A DNA stretch of 64,000 bases from AP-15 sp963747735 (lineage in GTDB: Bacteria; Pseudomonadota; Alphaproteobacteria; ATCC43930; CGMCC-115725), in assembly GCA_963747735.1 (NCBI GenBank), contig CAVVGE010000001.1:434001-498000 (forward strand). Reading direction: 5' to 3'. Below are positions 18,232-28,124 of this stretch, in pieces. The notes beneath the pieces are model-generated. The model saw only the letters and a program-made list of their open reading frames with translations, searched no databases and was not told where the DNA came from. The position numbers and the translations under genes are program-made. Numbering within the stretch: position 1 is the first letter of the stretch; every line of letters begins with the position of its first letter.

Positions 18232-21195
18232 ATGTCGACGAAGCTTCTTGATAACGTGTCGCTGCCGCTTTCGGCAGACGAGCGGCGGCTGGCGATCGGG
18301 TTCGAAGCGTGGCGGGCGGTGCTCGCGACGGATGGGCCCGAGGCGGGGACGGCGCGAGAGTGGAGCACCACGCCGGCCGGCAAACGGCTGCTCGCCGCGA
18401 TCTTTGGCAACAGCCCGTTTTTGAGCGAGGCGGCGGTCAAGGAATGGGCGTTTCTGACCCGGCTCGTCGAGGAGGGCGCCGATCCGGTCTTCGCCGAAAC
18501 CGTGGCCGGGGTCGAAGCGCGCGACGATACCGGCGAGGATATCGCGCCGCTGATGGCGCGGCTGCGGGTCGCCAAGCGCCGCGTAGCACTATTGGCGGCA
18601 GTCGCCGAGCTGGCCGGGGCGTGGTCGCTCGAGCTGCAAATGGCCGCTTTGAGCCGGTTTGCCGATGCGGCACTCGGCGCGGCGTTGCGCTATTTGCTGC
18701 GGCAGGCGTCGCGTGACGGGACGCTCGCCCTCGCCGATCGCGACGATCCCGAAGCCGGCAGCGGCTTTATCATCCTCGGCCTCGGCAAGCTGGGCGGCGG
18801 CGAGCTCAACTATTCGAGCGATATCGACCTGATCGTGCTCTACGACCCGGCGGCGGCACGGGCCGCGGCACCCGATCGCATCCAGCCGCTCTTTATCCGC
18901 CTGACACGCAACCTCGTGCGCATCATCGAAGAGCGCACCGGCGACGGCTATGTCTTTCGCACCGATCTCAGGCTGCGCCCCGACCCGGCTTCGACCCCGC
19001 CGGCAATATCGGTCGCAGCCGCACTCTCTTATTACGAGAGTGTGGGCCAGAACTGGGAGCGCGCGGCCCTGATCAAGGCGCGGCCGGCGGCCGGCGACCG
19101 GCTGGTGGCGGAGCATTTCCTGCGCGATCTGCAGCCTTTTATCTGGCGCAAAAACCTCGATTTCGCGGCGATCCAGGACATTCATTCGATCAAGCGCCAG
19201 ATCGACGCGCATCGCGGCGGCGCGCGCATCAGGATCGCCGGCCACGACATCAAGACCGGCCGCGGCGGCATCCGCGAGATCGAATTTTTTGCCCAGACCC
19301 AGCAGCTGATCTGGGGCGGCCGGGTGCGCGAATTGCGCGTCGCGGCGACCGGCGCCGCACTCGACCGGCTCGCCCAAGCCGGCCGCGTCGATCGCGCAAC
19401 CGCCGACGAGCTGCGCGCCGACTATCGTTTTTTGCGCCGGGTCGAGCATCGCCTTCAGATGGTCGATGACGCGCAAACGCACCGGTTGCCGGCCGACCGC
19501 GCCGGGCTCGACCATATCGCCACCTTTCTCGGCTATGTCGAGACCGAAGAATTCGTCGCCGAGCTGACCGCCGCCCTGTCCTCGGTCGAGCGCCATTACG
19601 CGCAATTGTTCGAGCAGGCGCCGAACCTCGCCACCCCCGGCAATCTCGTTTTTACCGGTGTCGAGGACGATCCCGACACCCTCGAAACCTTGTCGCGGCT
19701 GGGCTTTAGCAACCCGAGCGGGGTGGCGGCCCTGGTGCGCGGCTGGCACCATGGGCACCTCAGGGCGGCGCGCAGCGAACGAGCGCGCGAGATCCTGACC
19801 GAGCTGGTGCCGGAATTGCTGGTGACCTTTGGCGCCACCCCGCATCCCGATGCCGCATTCCAGCGCTTCGACCGGTTTTTGGCGCAGCTCGCGGCGGGCG
19901 TGCAGCTCTTTTCGCTGTTTCACGCCAATCCCGGCTTGCTCGCGCTCGTCGCCGATGTGATGGCCGGGGCGCCGCGCCTCGCCGAGCATCTGGCGCAACG
20001 CCCGGCCTTGCTCGATCCGGTCTTGGCCGAGGGATTTTTTGCGCCGCCGCCGGATCGCTGCGCGCTGGCCACCGATCTCGGCCGGCTGATGGCGGCGGCG
20101 CGCGATTTCGAGGACGCGCTCGATGGGGTCCGCCGCTGGGCCGGCGAGCGCCGGTTTCAGATCGGCGTGCAATTGTTGCGCCGCACGCTCGACGCCACAG
20201 CAGCCGGAACGGCGTTGGCCGATATCGCCGAAACGGCGCTCGCCGCGCTGTTGCCGGCGGTCGCGGCCGAGTTCGCGCTCCGTCACGGCAGCATCCCCGG
20301 CGGAGCTTTAGCGATTGTCGGCATGGGCCGTCTCGGCAGCCGCGAGATGACGCTCGCCTCCGACCTGGACCTGATCCTGATCTACGATGCGCCGGCCGAG
20401 AGCGACGCCTCGAACGGGCCGCTGCCGCTCCCGGCCGCGACCTATTACGCCCGCCTCAGCCAGCGGCTGATCGCCGCGGTCACCGCGCCGACCGCCGAAG
20501 GCCGCCTTTACGAGGTCGATATGCGGCTGCGGCCGTCGGGCGCCTCGGGCCCGATCGCGTCGAGCCTTGCCGGCTTTGCCCGTTACCAGCGGGAATCGGC
20601 CTGGGCCTGGGAGCACATGGCATTGACCCGGGCCCGCCCGGTCGCCGGCGATCCGGCCCTTGGCGAGAGGATCGCCGAGACGGTCGCGGCGGTGCTGCGC
20701 CTGCCGCGCGATCCGCAGCGCCTCGTCGTCGAGGTCGCCGCTATGCGCCGCCGCATCGCCGCCGAGCACCGCAATCCGCCGCCTTATGATTTACGAAACC
20801 GGCGCGGCGGGCTGATCGACCTCGAATTTATCGTGCAGTATCTGATGCTGCGCCACGCCGCCGCTGCGCCGCAAATCCTGCGGCGCGGCACCGCCGCCGC
20901 CCTCGACGCCTTGGCCACCGCCGGTCTGCTGCCATCATCGGCGGCCGAAGAGCTGGGCCCTGCGCTCGCGCTCTTTCGCCAGGTCCAGATGCTGACGACG
21001 CTGATCGGCGACGGGCCGCCGGCGGCGGGAATCTTCTCCGAGGCCGATGCCGCCACCTTGGCGCGTGGCGCCGGAGCGGCCGATTTCGCCGGCCTCGACC
21101 GGGATGTCACCGCCGCCGCCCGGTGCGTTGCCGAGTGGCACGAGCGCTTGGTCGCCGCGCCCGCCCGCCTTGCCGCGCCGCCCGAGCCCCGGTGA
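18232..21195 (+). CDS. glnE: bifunctional glutamine synthetase adenylyltransferase/adenylyl-removing enzyme
   Basis: GlnE adds AMP to, and removes AMP from, glutamine synthetase under PII control. The 987-residue protein (start ATG 18232; 18214 is alternative) is full length and intact. The N-terminal removase nucleotidyltransferase centre is LGLGKLGGGELNYSSDIDLI (about residue 185). The central regulatory linker includes RFLRRVEHRLQMVDDAQTHR. The C-terminal transferase centre is GMGRLGSREMTLASDLDLIL (about residue 700), then MRLRPSGASGPIASS. The paired DxD residues are all present. It is transcribed alone after a repeat-filled spacer. Confidence 0.96.
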   Translation: MSTKLLDNVSLPLSADERRLAIGFEAWRAVLATDGPEAGTAREWSTTPAGKRLLAAIFGNSPFLSEAAVKEWAFLTRLVEEGADPVFAETVAGVEARDDTGEDIAPLMARLRVAKRRVALLAAVAELAGAWSLELQMAALSRFADAALGAALRYLLRQASRDGTLALADRDDPEAGSGFIILGLGKLGGGELNYSSDIDLIVLYDPAAARAAAPDRIQPLFIRLTRNLVRIIEERTGDGYVFRTDLRLRPDPASTPPAISVAAALSYYESVGQNWERAALIKARPAAGDRLVAEHFLRDLQPFIWRKNLDFAAIQDIHSIKRQIDAHRGGARIRIAGHDIKTGRGGIREIEFFAQTQQLIWGGRVRELRVAATGAALDRLAQAGRVDRATADELRADYRFLRRVEHRLQMVDDAQTHRLPADRAGLDHIATFLGYVETEEFVAELTAALSSVERHYAQLFEQAPNLATPGNLVFTGVEDDPDTLETLSRLGFSNPSGVAALVRGWHHGHLRAARSERAREILTELVPELLVTFGATPHPDAAFQRFDRFLAQLAAGVQLFSLFHANPGLLALVADVMAGAPRLAEHLAQRPALLDPVLAEGFFAPPPDRCALATDLGRLMAAARDFEDALDGVRRWAGERRFQIGVQLLRRTLDATAAGTALADIAETALAALLPAVAAEFALRHGSIPGGALAIVGMGRLGSREMTLASDLDLILIYDAPAESDASNGPLPLPAATYYARLSQRLIAAVTAPTAEGRLYEVDMRLRPSGASGPIASSLAGFARYQRESAWAWEHMALTRARPVAGDPALGERIAETVAAVLRLPRDPQRLVVEVAAMRRRIAAEHRNPPPYDLRNRRGGLIDLEFIVQYLMLRHAAAAPQILRRGTAAALDALATAGLLPSSAAEELGPALALFRQVQMLTTLIGDGPPAAGIFSEADAATLARGAGAADFAGLDRDVTAAARCVAEWHERLVAAPARLAAPPEPR

Positions 21196-21231
21196 CCGGT
21201 CCCGGGCTCGACAAAGCCCGCGCGCGAATTT

Positions 21232-23290
21232 TCAGCGCGGGGCGGCGGCGAGGTTGCCGCCATCGACGGTGGCGAAAGAGCCGGTGGTGTTGCGCGCCGT
21301 CGCGAGCCCCAGAAACGCGTCGGCGACGTCTTCGGCGGTGACCTCGCGGCCCAGCAGGTTGCGCGCCATGTATTGCGCCTCGCTGATGCCGTAGGCGGCG
21401 GCGCGCGACTTGATGTAGTCGGGCGTCATGATGCCGCTGCGGATGCCGTCGGCATTGACCGCATTCGAGCGGATCCCGGCGCCGGCATATTCGAGCGCGT
21501 ATTGCTTCATCAGGAAAAGGGTGGCCGCCTTGGGGAGCCCGTAGGGGCCGGCATTCGGCCCCTGGCTGACCGCCTGCCGCGACACGTTGAACAGCAAGGA
21601 GCCGCCGGTTCCCTGCGCCAGCATGATCCGCACCGCGTTTTGCGCAACGGTCTGGTGGGCAAAGAAATTCAATTCGAAGCTTTGCCGCAGCACCGCATCC
21701 TCGACCTCGCCGATGCGGCCCTGAAACGCGGCACCGGCGTTCGAGACGACGATATCGACCCCGCCAAGCCCGGCCGCGACCCGGTCGAAGGCCCGGCGCA
21801 CCGAGCCCGGATCGGTCACGTCGCATTCGAGCCCGAGCGCTGCCCCGCCGAGCTTTTTGGCTGCCGCCTGCGCCGCCCCGCCGTCGATGTCGAGCAGCAC
21901 GGCTTCGGCCCCGGCGCGGGCCAAGGCGCGCGCGGTCGCCAGCCCGATCGTGCCGGCGCCGCCGGTCACCACGGCGATTTGGCCTTGCAGCGGCTTCACC
22001 TCGCCCTGGCCGAGCTTCGCCTGCTCCAGCGACCAGTATTCGATGTCGAACAAATCGGCTTCGCCGATCGATTCGAAGCGGCCGATCGCTTCGGCGCCGG
22101 TCACCGTCTCGATCGTCGAGAGGGCGATATCGGCGGCAATCCGCGCATCCTTCGCGCTGACGCCGAGGCCGAACAACCCCAGCCCCGGCACCAGAATGAC
22201 CCGCGGCATCGGGTCGAGCTCGCGTTTGGCGACCGTCTGGCGCGCGTTGTGGCGGGCGAAATAGGCGCGGTAGCCGGCGACGAATTGCTCGACCGCCTGC
22301 CCGACCGCCTCCCTGAAGACATCGAGCCGGCCGGCCTCGGGCGCCGGCACGATCAGCGGATGGTTCTTGGTGCGGATCGTATGGTCGGGGGTGGCGACAC
22401 CGGCCTGCGCATAGCGTTCGAGCTCGGCCCCGTTGACATAGTCCAGCACCGCCGGGCCGGTGCGGAATTCGAGGACAAAGCGCTTGTAGGCGCCGGCCGT
22501 CCCCGGCGCCGCGATGGCGCAGGCGCCGCGCAGGATCGGGGCTGCTTCGGCCGCGCCGGCGACAGGACCCGGCAATCGCCCGCCGACAAATGTCTTGCGA
22601 CAGCGCGCGAGCCGCTCCTCGGCCGCCGAAACCGCCGAGATCATCCGCTCATAGGCGCTCCGCGCGGTGTCGCCAAAGGTGAAGATGCCGTGCTTCAGCA
22701 GCACCAGCCCTTCGACCGCGGGATCCTGCTCGAAGATCTCGGCGGCCGCCTTCGCCAGCAGAAACCCCGGCATGATGTAGGGGACGAGACCCAGCCGCTT
22801 CCCGTAGAGCTCGGCGCAGCGCTCGGCGGCATCGGGCTGGTCGGCGACGCTCAACACCGCGGTCGAGTGCGTGTGATCGACAAATTTGTGCGGCAGGAAA
22901 GCGTGGAGCAGGGTCTCGACCGATGGGTTGGGGGCGCCCGGGTCGATCAAATTGGCGCGCTGCACCCGCACCATCTCCTCGTCGGAGAGCGCCGTCCGCG
23001 CGCGCAATTTGCGCAGAGGGCGCGAGGCGCACGGCCGGCAGTCCCGCCGGCTCGATCGCCGCCATGTCCCAGCCGCTGCCCTTGACGCACAACACTTCGG
23101 CCGCCTCGTCGAGGAGGTCTTTGATGACGGTTTTGACCGAGGTGTTGCCGCCGCCGTGCAAGACGAGCTTGGGATCGCCGCCGAGGAGCCGCGAGGTATA
23201 GACCCTCAGCGCCAGGTCGCGCGCCACGCCGCGCCCGGCATAATGCTCGACCAGCCGCTCGGCGTCGCTGTCGGACCACAGGCTCTGCAT
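21232..23290 (-). CDS. bifunctional class II aldolase / short-chain dehydrogenase (rhamnulose-1-P aldolase/alcohol dehydrogenase type), one frameshift
   Basis: The N-terminal class II aldolase domain (residues about 1-400) begins MQSLWSDSDAERLVEHYAG and contains LVLHGGGNTSVK and CVKGSGWDMA. After one extra base near 23015 it continues LRARTALSDEEMVRVQ, then FVDHTHSTAVLSVAD (metal His pair) and EGLVLLKHGIFTFG. The C-terminal SDR domain (from about residue 430) shows VTGGAGTIGLATARALARAG, VSNAGAAFQGRI and NVSRQAVSQGPNAGPYGLPK (active-site Tyr/Lys). In characterised relatives the aldolase splits rhamnulose-1-phosphate and the dehydrogenase handles lactaldehyde. Other rhamnose genes are not present here, so the sugar is inferred only. 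Confidence 0.88.
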
Positions 23291-23418
23291 TGCCGACCCC
23301 CGGCTTGCTGACCATTCGGCCGATCAATGCAGCACCCGGCCCCGGCGGACAAGACCCCGCAGACAAGAGGCGATCTCCCCACCCCTCTCAACGGAGTGGA
23401 GAGACCACCATCAAAAAA

Positions 23419-24006
23419 TCAGGCCGTCGTTGTAAAGAGGCGCATGACGGCGCCGCTAAAGCTGGCGCTGACCATCAGCAGCGCCGCGCCGACCGCGATA
23501 AAGCCGACCAGCGACAAGACCCACGAGGTCATAAAGATCAGCGACAAGATGCCGAGCACGATCGCCGCGACCCCGATCAGGACCTCCATGCCGCCGGCCG
23601 ACGCCGACCCTTTGTAGGAGACGATCTGCACCGCTCCGGCGGTGGTGTTGGCAGTGGTCGCGGTTCTCGGCCGCATGCCGATGCCGCCATCGAGCAAGAG
23701 GGCGCCGCCGAACACGATCAGGGCCGCCGGAACCAGATGCGCGGCATTGATGCCGACGAGGGCGAGAATGCCGAGGATGATGCCGGCGATGCCGGTCAGG
23801 CAATCGACCATGACCTCGCTGCTCATCTCGGCTGGGACACCCGCAACGGCGCTGGCCGGCATCAGCCTGGCGGCTTCGGCCGCGCTGTTGAATGCCTGGG
23901 CCATCAGGCCGACGCCGATCACGATCGTGGTGATAGCCGCCAAGGTGCCGGACGAAATGCCGGCGAGCGCAATCACCGCGAGGACGATCGCCGCAATCCC
24001 GGCCAC
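23419..24006 (-). CDS. DUF308/HdeD-like membrane protein
   Basis: This 195-residue protein is almost wholly hydrophobic, with about six membrane helices. Three internal repeats begin GIAAIVLAVIALAGISSG, GIAGIILGILALVGINAA and GVAAIVLGILSLIFMTSW, each a helix pair with glycine-rich start. This resembles the DUF308 (HdeD-like) fold, whose members are linked to acid or envelope stress, but the match is by pattern only. It lies alone between the aldolase fusion and the M20 gene on the same strand. No start-proximal Shine-Dalgarno is obvious. Confidence 0.65.
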   Translation of the reverse strand: MAGIAAIVLAVIALAGISSGTLAAITTIVIGVGLMAQAFNSAAEAARLMPASAVAGVPAEMSSEVMVDCLTGIAGIILGILALVGINAAHLVPAALIVFGGALLLDGGIGMRPRTATTANTTAGAVQIVSYKGSASAGGMEVLIGVAAIVLGILSLIFMTSWVLSLVGFIAVGAALLMVSASFSGAVMRLFTTTA

Positions 24007-24101
24007 ACCTTAGAATTGAGCGGAAGAGTTAACATTCAGCCTTTTGTCTGCGATTTTAATCCGAGAATGATTGGAACGACATTTCTATTCAAGGTTTTCC
24101 T

Positions 24102-25440
24102 TTAGGCATCGTCCGGCGTGTATCGCTCCTTTTTGAAGAGGCCGCGCTGGAATGCGAGATAGCTGTCCTTGGTCATCGCCGGCGCGAATTGGGCGAGGAT
24201 TTCGCGGGCCGGCGCCGCGTCGTCCCACAGCAGGTCGATCGCCGTCATCGCCAACAGCTTGGCCGGGGTCAGGTAGGCGTGCTCGGGCTCGCTGATCCGC
24301 CAATCGGCGGCGTGGGCGCGGCCTTCGGCGGCGGCGACATAGGGATGGATCACCGGCATCAGATGCGCGAGGTCCCCCATATCGGTCGAGCCGGTGCGAT
24401 GGCCCGCGGATCGGAATTGGCCCGGTCCGAAGAGCGCGGTGACATTGTCGCCGAAGACCCGGCCCATGCGAGCGTCGTTGCGCTGCGGCAAATAGCCGGG
24501 GATGGTGTGGATCTCGACTTCGGCGCCGATCGCCATGGCGCCGGCGCGCAGGCAGCGGTCGAGCTTGCGGTTGGCGTCGAGGATCGCCTCGAGCGAGCCG
24601 CCGCGCACAAACGTCTCCATCCTGACCTCGGCCGGCACCACGCTGACCGCGTCGCCGCCTTTGGTGATGATCGGGTGGATGCGGATCGTGTCCTTTTCCC
24701 AAAAGGTCTCGCGTTGATGGGCAATCGCCTGCATCGCGAGCGTTGCCGCGTTGAGCGCGTTGATGCCGCGCTGCGGCGCGCCGCCGGCATGCGCCGCCCG
24801 GCCGAGAAACCGGATTTGCTTGACCAACGCGCCGTTCGAGGACTGGCAATGGCGGCGCGCGGCCCGCCGCCGTCGAGCGCCCCGGTATGGATCATCATCG
24901 CCATGTCGATGTCGTCGAAATGGCCCTTGGCGACGAGCTCGGGCTTGCCGAGCATCAGCTCGATCTCGCCATTGGCGACACGCCCGAGCCGCTCCTCGAC
25001 ATCGATGAGCCCTCGGCCGGCACCGCGAAAAAGACGATTTCTCCGGCGAAATCCGCGGCCGCCTGCGCCTCGCTCAGCGCCAGCGCGGCACCCAGCATGC
25101 CGGCGATCTGGGCGTTGTGGCCGCAGCTGTGCGCCGCGCCGGTGACGGGGTCGGCGAGCGGGTGCTCGGAGGTGCGCAGGCTATCGAGCTCGGCGACGAG
25201 CGCGAGCCGCGGACCCGGCCGCCGGCCCTTGAGCCGGGCCTTGACCCCGGCCAGCGCCAGCCCGCCGCGCGGCGCCAGGCCGAGCGCGCCGAGCCGTTCG
25301 GCAACCAAGGCTGCCGTCCGCTGCTCGTTGAAGCCGGTTTCGGGGTGGCGCAGGATCGTTTCGCCGAGCCCGATAATCGCGTCGCCGTGCCGGTCCACTG
25401 CCGCGCACGCGGCGCGCTTCAGCTCGTCCTTGCCGGTCAT
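24102..25440 (-). CDS. M20 metallopeptidase/amidohydrolase, two frameshifts
   Basis: The start ATG 25440 gives MTGKDELKRAACAAVDRHGD. Metal-site and core motifs are LRHPETGFNEQRTA, ALVAELDSL, GAAHSCGHNAQIAGMLGAAL and FFAVPAEG. The frame then changes near 25015 to VANGEIELMLGKPELVA, with MMIHTGALDG. It changes again near 24835 to IRFLGRAAHAGGAPQRGINA (dimerisation-lid His), IRIHPIITKGGDAVSVVPAE and STDMGDLAHLMPVIHPYVA (last metal His). The layout matches amidohydrolases of the AbgB/hippurate-hydrolase branch, which cleave amide bonds of N-acyl amino acids. The exact substrate is unknown. Both breaks look like single-base indels. Confidence 0.85.
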
Positions 25441-25580
25441 TTTCGCCGCTCCGCCGCTGCCTGACTGCCAGACCCGCGCTCTCCAGACCCGCGCTCTATA
25501 GAAATCGGGCGCCGGCGGCAAAGCCAATTTTGCCTGCCCGCCGGCGGCGATCGCCCCTGTCTCCGCATCCTCGTCTGCTA

Positions 25581-25662
25581 TCGTCAATTTTACGTCAATC
25601 TTAGTTGCAAAAATGCCGCCCTACGACCTCAGGACTCCGGCCATTACGTCAGTAAGACGTCA
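25581..25662 (+). promoter_or_regulatory. ACGTCA boxes in 11-bp pairs upstream of the 25839 gene
   Basis: TCGTCA at 25581 and ACGTCA at 25592 form one pair, and ACGTCA at 25646 and 25657 another, each pair 11 bp apart on the same strand. This helical phasing is typical of sites for OmpR/PhoB-type regulators. The rest of the spacer 25441-25838 is A+T-richer and contains TTGACA at 25744-25749 and a strong AGGAGG at 25759-25764 that is not followed by a start codon at usable distance. Confidence 0.4.
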
Positions 25663-25838
25663 ATTCTCGTATAGACGACGCACGGGATAGGCGCAGCTGT
25701 CGGGATGAAAGCAATCATCCATGGTTAAAGTAGCAATTAATCATTGACAATCTACTAAAGGAGGTTAGGATTCTCCGGGTCTTTTAGCGATCGGCTGCGG
25801 TGGGTTGCAAGGCCGCGGCGACCATCGGGAGCACCGCC

Positions 25839-26687
25839 ATGACGCTGATCTATCCGAACATCGTCCCCGAAAACAATTTGCGCCTGCCCGACGCGCTGAC
25901 CATCAAGCACGGCCCCGCGCCGCTGCTCGCCCGCTTCGTCCTCGAAGGCGACAAAGCAGCGCGCCGCATGGGCCTGCGCCTGCGCCTGCGCCACGACTTT
26001 CCGGCGCTGTTGTACTTGAACCGCCAAGAAATTGCGCGCGGCAGCTGGTTTCGGCTCGTCAACATGTTCAATCCTGAATGCAGCGATGTTTCACCCGAAA
26101 ATGCATTTTGGGTTTCCGGCGAGGACGAGACTGGCGAGATTGTCGTCACCTGGGCCGGGCGCGTCTATTATTGGCCGGAAAGCAATCTGGCCGAGCAAGC
26201 CTGCGCGATGTTCTACGGCCGCGATGACGGGCAGCCATACCGGGTCGCCACCACGGAAGTCGATCAGATCACCGGCGTCGTCCTCAGCGCCGGCTCGGTA
26301 TGGGTTCGCCCCGAACACCGAGGCAAGCAGCTCTCCCAGCTTTTTCCACGAATCGGGCGCGCTTACGCCTGCTCCCGCTGGCCGATAGACTGGACGATAT
26401 CCTACGTCGCCCCGATCCTGGTCGAGAAGGGCGTGGCCGCGGGCTATGGGCAAAAGAACTTCGCGCACAGCATCTTCTATCCTGACTCGCCGTGGGGTGA
26501 CCTTGAAGTGGTGGTCGCCTACACTGCAACCGCCGACATCTACCGCGACCTCACCGATTTCATGGCCAAGGAGTTACTCCCTGCCGACAATACAGAACCT
26601 GGCGCCGATTTTCTTTCCACTAATTTTGATAATGTGACAAATATCTCATCGGTCGGGGTCTTCCAGGGCAGTAGCAACCGTTCGTAG
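25839..26687 (+). CDS. unrecognised protein with GNAT-like segment
   Basis: I do not recognise this 282-residue protein. It starts at ATG 25839 with CGGGAGC upstream; a GTG at 25800 is possible. It reads MTLIYPNIVPENNLRLPDAL, then GSWFRLVNMFNPECSDVS and ARVYYWPES-like text. The segment AGSVWVRPEHRGKQLSQLFP resembles the acetyl-CoA-binding loop of GNAT acetyltransferases (V-x-P-x-x-R-G-x-x-L), so an acyltransferase is the best guess. Its last 49 codons overlap the convergent gene by 148 bp. G+C content falls below that of the flanks towards the 3' end. Confidence 0.55.
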   Translation: MTLIYPNIVPENNLRLPDALTIKHGPAPLLARFVLEGDKAARRMGLRLRLRHDFPALLYLNRQEIARGSWFRLVNMFNPECSDVSPENAFWVSGEDETGEIVVTWAGRVYYWPESNLAEQACAMFYGRDDGQPYRVATTEVDQITGVVLSAGSVWVRPEHRGKQLSQLFPRIGRAYACSRWPIDWTISYVAPILVEKGVAAGYGQKNFAHSIFYPDSPWGDLEVVVAYTATADIYRDLTDFMAKELLPADNTEPGADFLSTNFDNVTNISSVGVFQGSSNRS

Positions 26688-27484
26688 CGGACGACCCGCC
26701 TCGGCTTGCCGCTCTCTTCCTGATATTGAACAGATGCAGTGACCATATCATAACGAGGATGATTGGAGCTGGCGACGGACTTATAAAATTCCGAGACCCA
26801 ACCGCCGAATTCCTTGTCTGGCTGGTTTTCAACTTTCTCGCCGATCGCCGCTACGTGATAGCTTCGGCCGAGCCAGTTATGCGCGTCGCCGATGAACCGA
26901 AAAATCGGGTCGCCCTCACGCGGGTCAACGCCGACCACCATTAACCCCGTCAAAAGCTGATGGCTGATCGCAAAAGAGATTACAGTTGGATCAAAAAGCC
27001 CGAAAGACATCCGCCATTTCTGGGCCAGCGGTCGCAGCGGGCTCGTATCGTTGCTCAACAGGTCCGAATAGTTGCGCAGCTCGACCGAAAATCGTTCGCT
27101 GGGTGGCGGCGCAGTGTCTCGAGCACACAGTTCAGATAGGCGCGTAATTGCTCGCTCTGCCGAGATCGTGATCTCCGAATGCCACGACTCGTCATAATGC
27201 TTGATCCGAAACAGCCTGACCGAGGACAATAATAGCTGCTGCTGGACCGCAAGCAGCGCTGGCAGCTCGACGTTGCGCGGATGGAGCTCGATCTCGATCA
27301 CCGAGTCGCCGAGTGATTGAAATTTGACGAAGCCGAGATTCTTTATGGCAAACGCGATGGCATCATAATCGGGATCGGGATCACCCAATATGGCCAGGAA
27401 CTCGGTGCTGTCGGGCAGCAGCCACTGTCCCCCGGACGTCACCAGCATCGTAAGTGGTTTCACTGAAATCCTCAAAGGTTGCAT
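26540..27484 (-). CDS. unrecognised protein, PAS-like C-terminal region
   Basis: The start ATG 27484 (MQPLRISVKPLTMLV) has GAGGG upstream; ATG 27523 is an alternative. The protein is 314 residues and I cannot name a family. The middle, PLAQKWRMSFGLFDPTVISF, leads to GDPIFRFIGDAHNWLGRSY, then VQYQEESGKPRRVVRYERLL and LPWKTPTDEIFVTL. That order (core F-x-F-x-G, late R-Y-E-R-L-L-L-P) resembles the alphaproteobacterial PAS-like sensor proteins. There is no kinase or DNA-binding domain. Base composition is less G+C-rich than neighbouring genes. It is convergent with and overlaps the 25839 gene by 148 bp, so antisense effects are possible. Confidence 0.55.
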   Translation of the reverse strand: MQPLRISVKPLTMLVTSGGQWLLPDSTEFLAILGDPDPDYDAIAFAIKNLGFVKFQSLGDSVIEIELHPRNVELPALLAVQQQLLLSSVRLFRIKHYDESWHSEITISAERAITRLSELCARDTAPPPSERFSVELRNYSDLLSNDTSPLRPLAQKWRMSFGLFDPTVISFAISHQLLTGLMVVGVDPREGDPIFRFIGDAHNWLGRSYHVAAIGEKVENQPDKEFGGWVSEFYKSVASSNHPRYDMVTASVQYQEESGKPRRVVRYERLLLPWKTPTDEIFVTLSKLVERKSAPGSVLSAGSNSLAMKSVRSR

Positions 27485-27849
27485 CGACCCTCGGATCATT
27501 CCTCCGTGGTTACAACAGTCCACTGCTCGAGTTAATTAATAGTAAATGCGAGCGCGTCGGCGGGATAGCTCGGCGACGGCCGAAGGGATTCGTTAACATT
27601 TGTGTGCATAATCGTATGTGAAAGGTCGCAATTGTCGCGTCTACGCTGTCGCGGCCAGCCGGCCAGCGCGCGTGGCGGGATATATCCCTGCATGAGGAGC
27701 GCGGTTACGGCTGACGCTGGCAGCCGCCCGGCGAACCGACTTTGCTGGCAGCGCGAAATGGCGCGGCTGCGGTAACAGTGGCACGGCTCTCGCGACAGCC
27801 GATCCGGATCGCGACCCGAGCCCGGCGGCACCCGCCGGCACCCCAGGTC

Positions 27850-27889
27850 TGACGTCCGGTTGACGTTCGATCGGGCGCTATTCTGACGT
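27850..27889 (-). promoter_or_regulatory. TGACGT boxes in the 27.5-28.1 kb spacer
   Basis: TGACGT occurs at 27850, 27861 and 27884, the reverse complement of the boxes at 25.6 kb; the first two are again 11 bp apart. TTGACA follows at 27891-27896. The 640-bp spacer 27485-28124 shows no convincing gene otherwise. Confidence 0.4.
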
Positions 27890-28124
27890 ATTGACACTAA
27901 GTTAAGTCGGGCAGTGCTGCGCCTGATCGCCGAACAAAAGCTGGCCAGGGGAGGCACGACACGGCACGGTTTGTCAATCTGCTCGGCGCGGCACCGGCGG
28001 CATATCGCGACCGGCAGGCGAGCGGGGGGCAGGTCACGCAGCCCCCCGATGCCGCAGGCCGGAGCAGCCGACAGGCCCATTTGCGACCCGGCGTTTGTCG
28101 GGTCGCGCGCTCCAGCTCTTTCAA

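Noticed and set aside
18589..20286. 565-codon open frame antisense to glnE
   Set aside because: Shadow frame of a highly conserved gene with no recognisable motif.
21373..23085. 570-codon open frame antisense to the aldolase/dehydrogenase fusion
   Set aside because: Shadow frame; the minus strand carries all catalytic motifs.
25720..25745. CtrA-like site (TTAA-N8-TTAA)
   Set aside because: The spacing is 8, not the 7 of the CtrA consensus, and such A+T-rich half sites are easily found in this low-G+C spacer.
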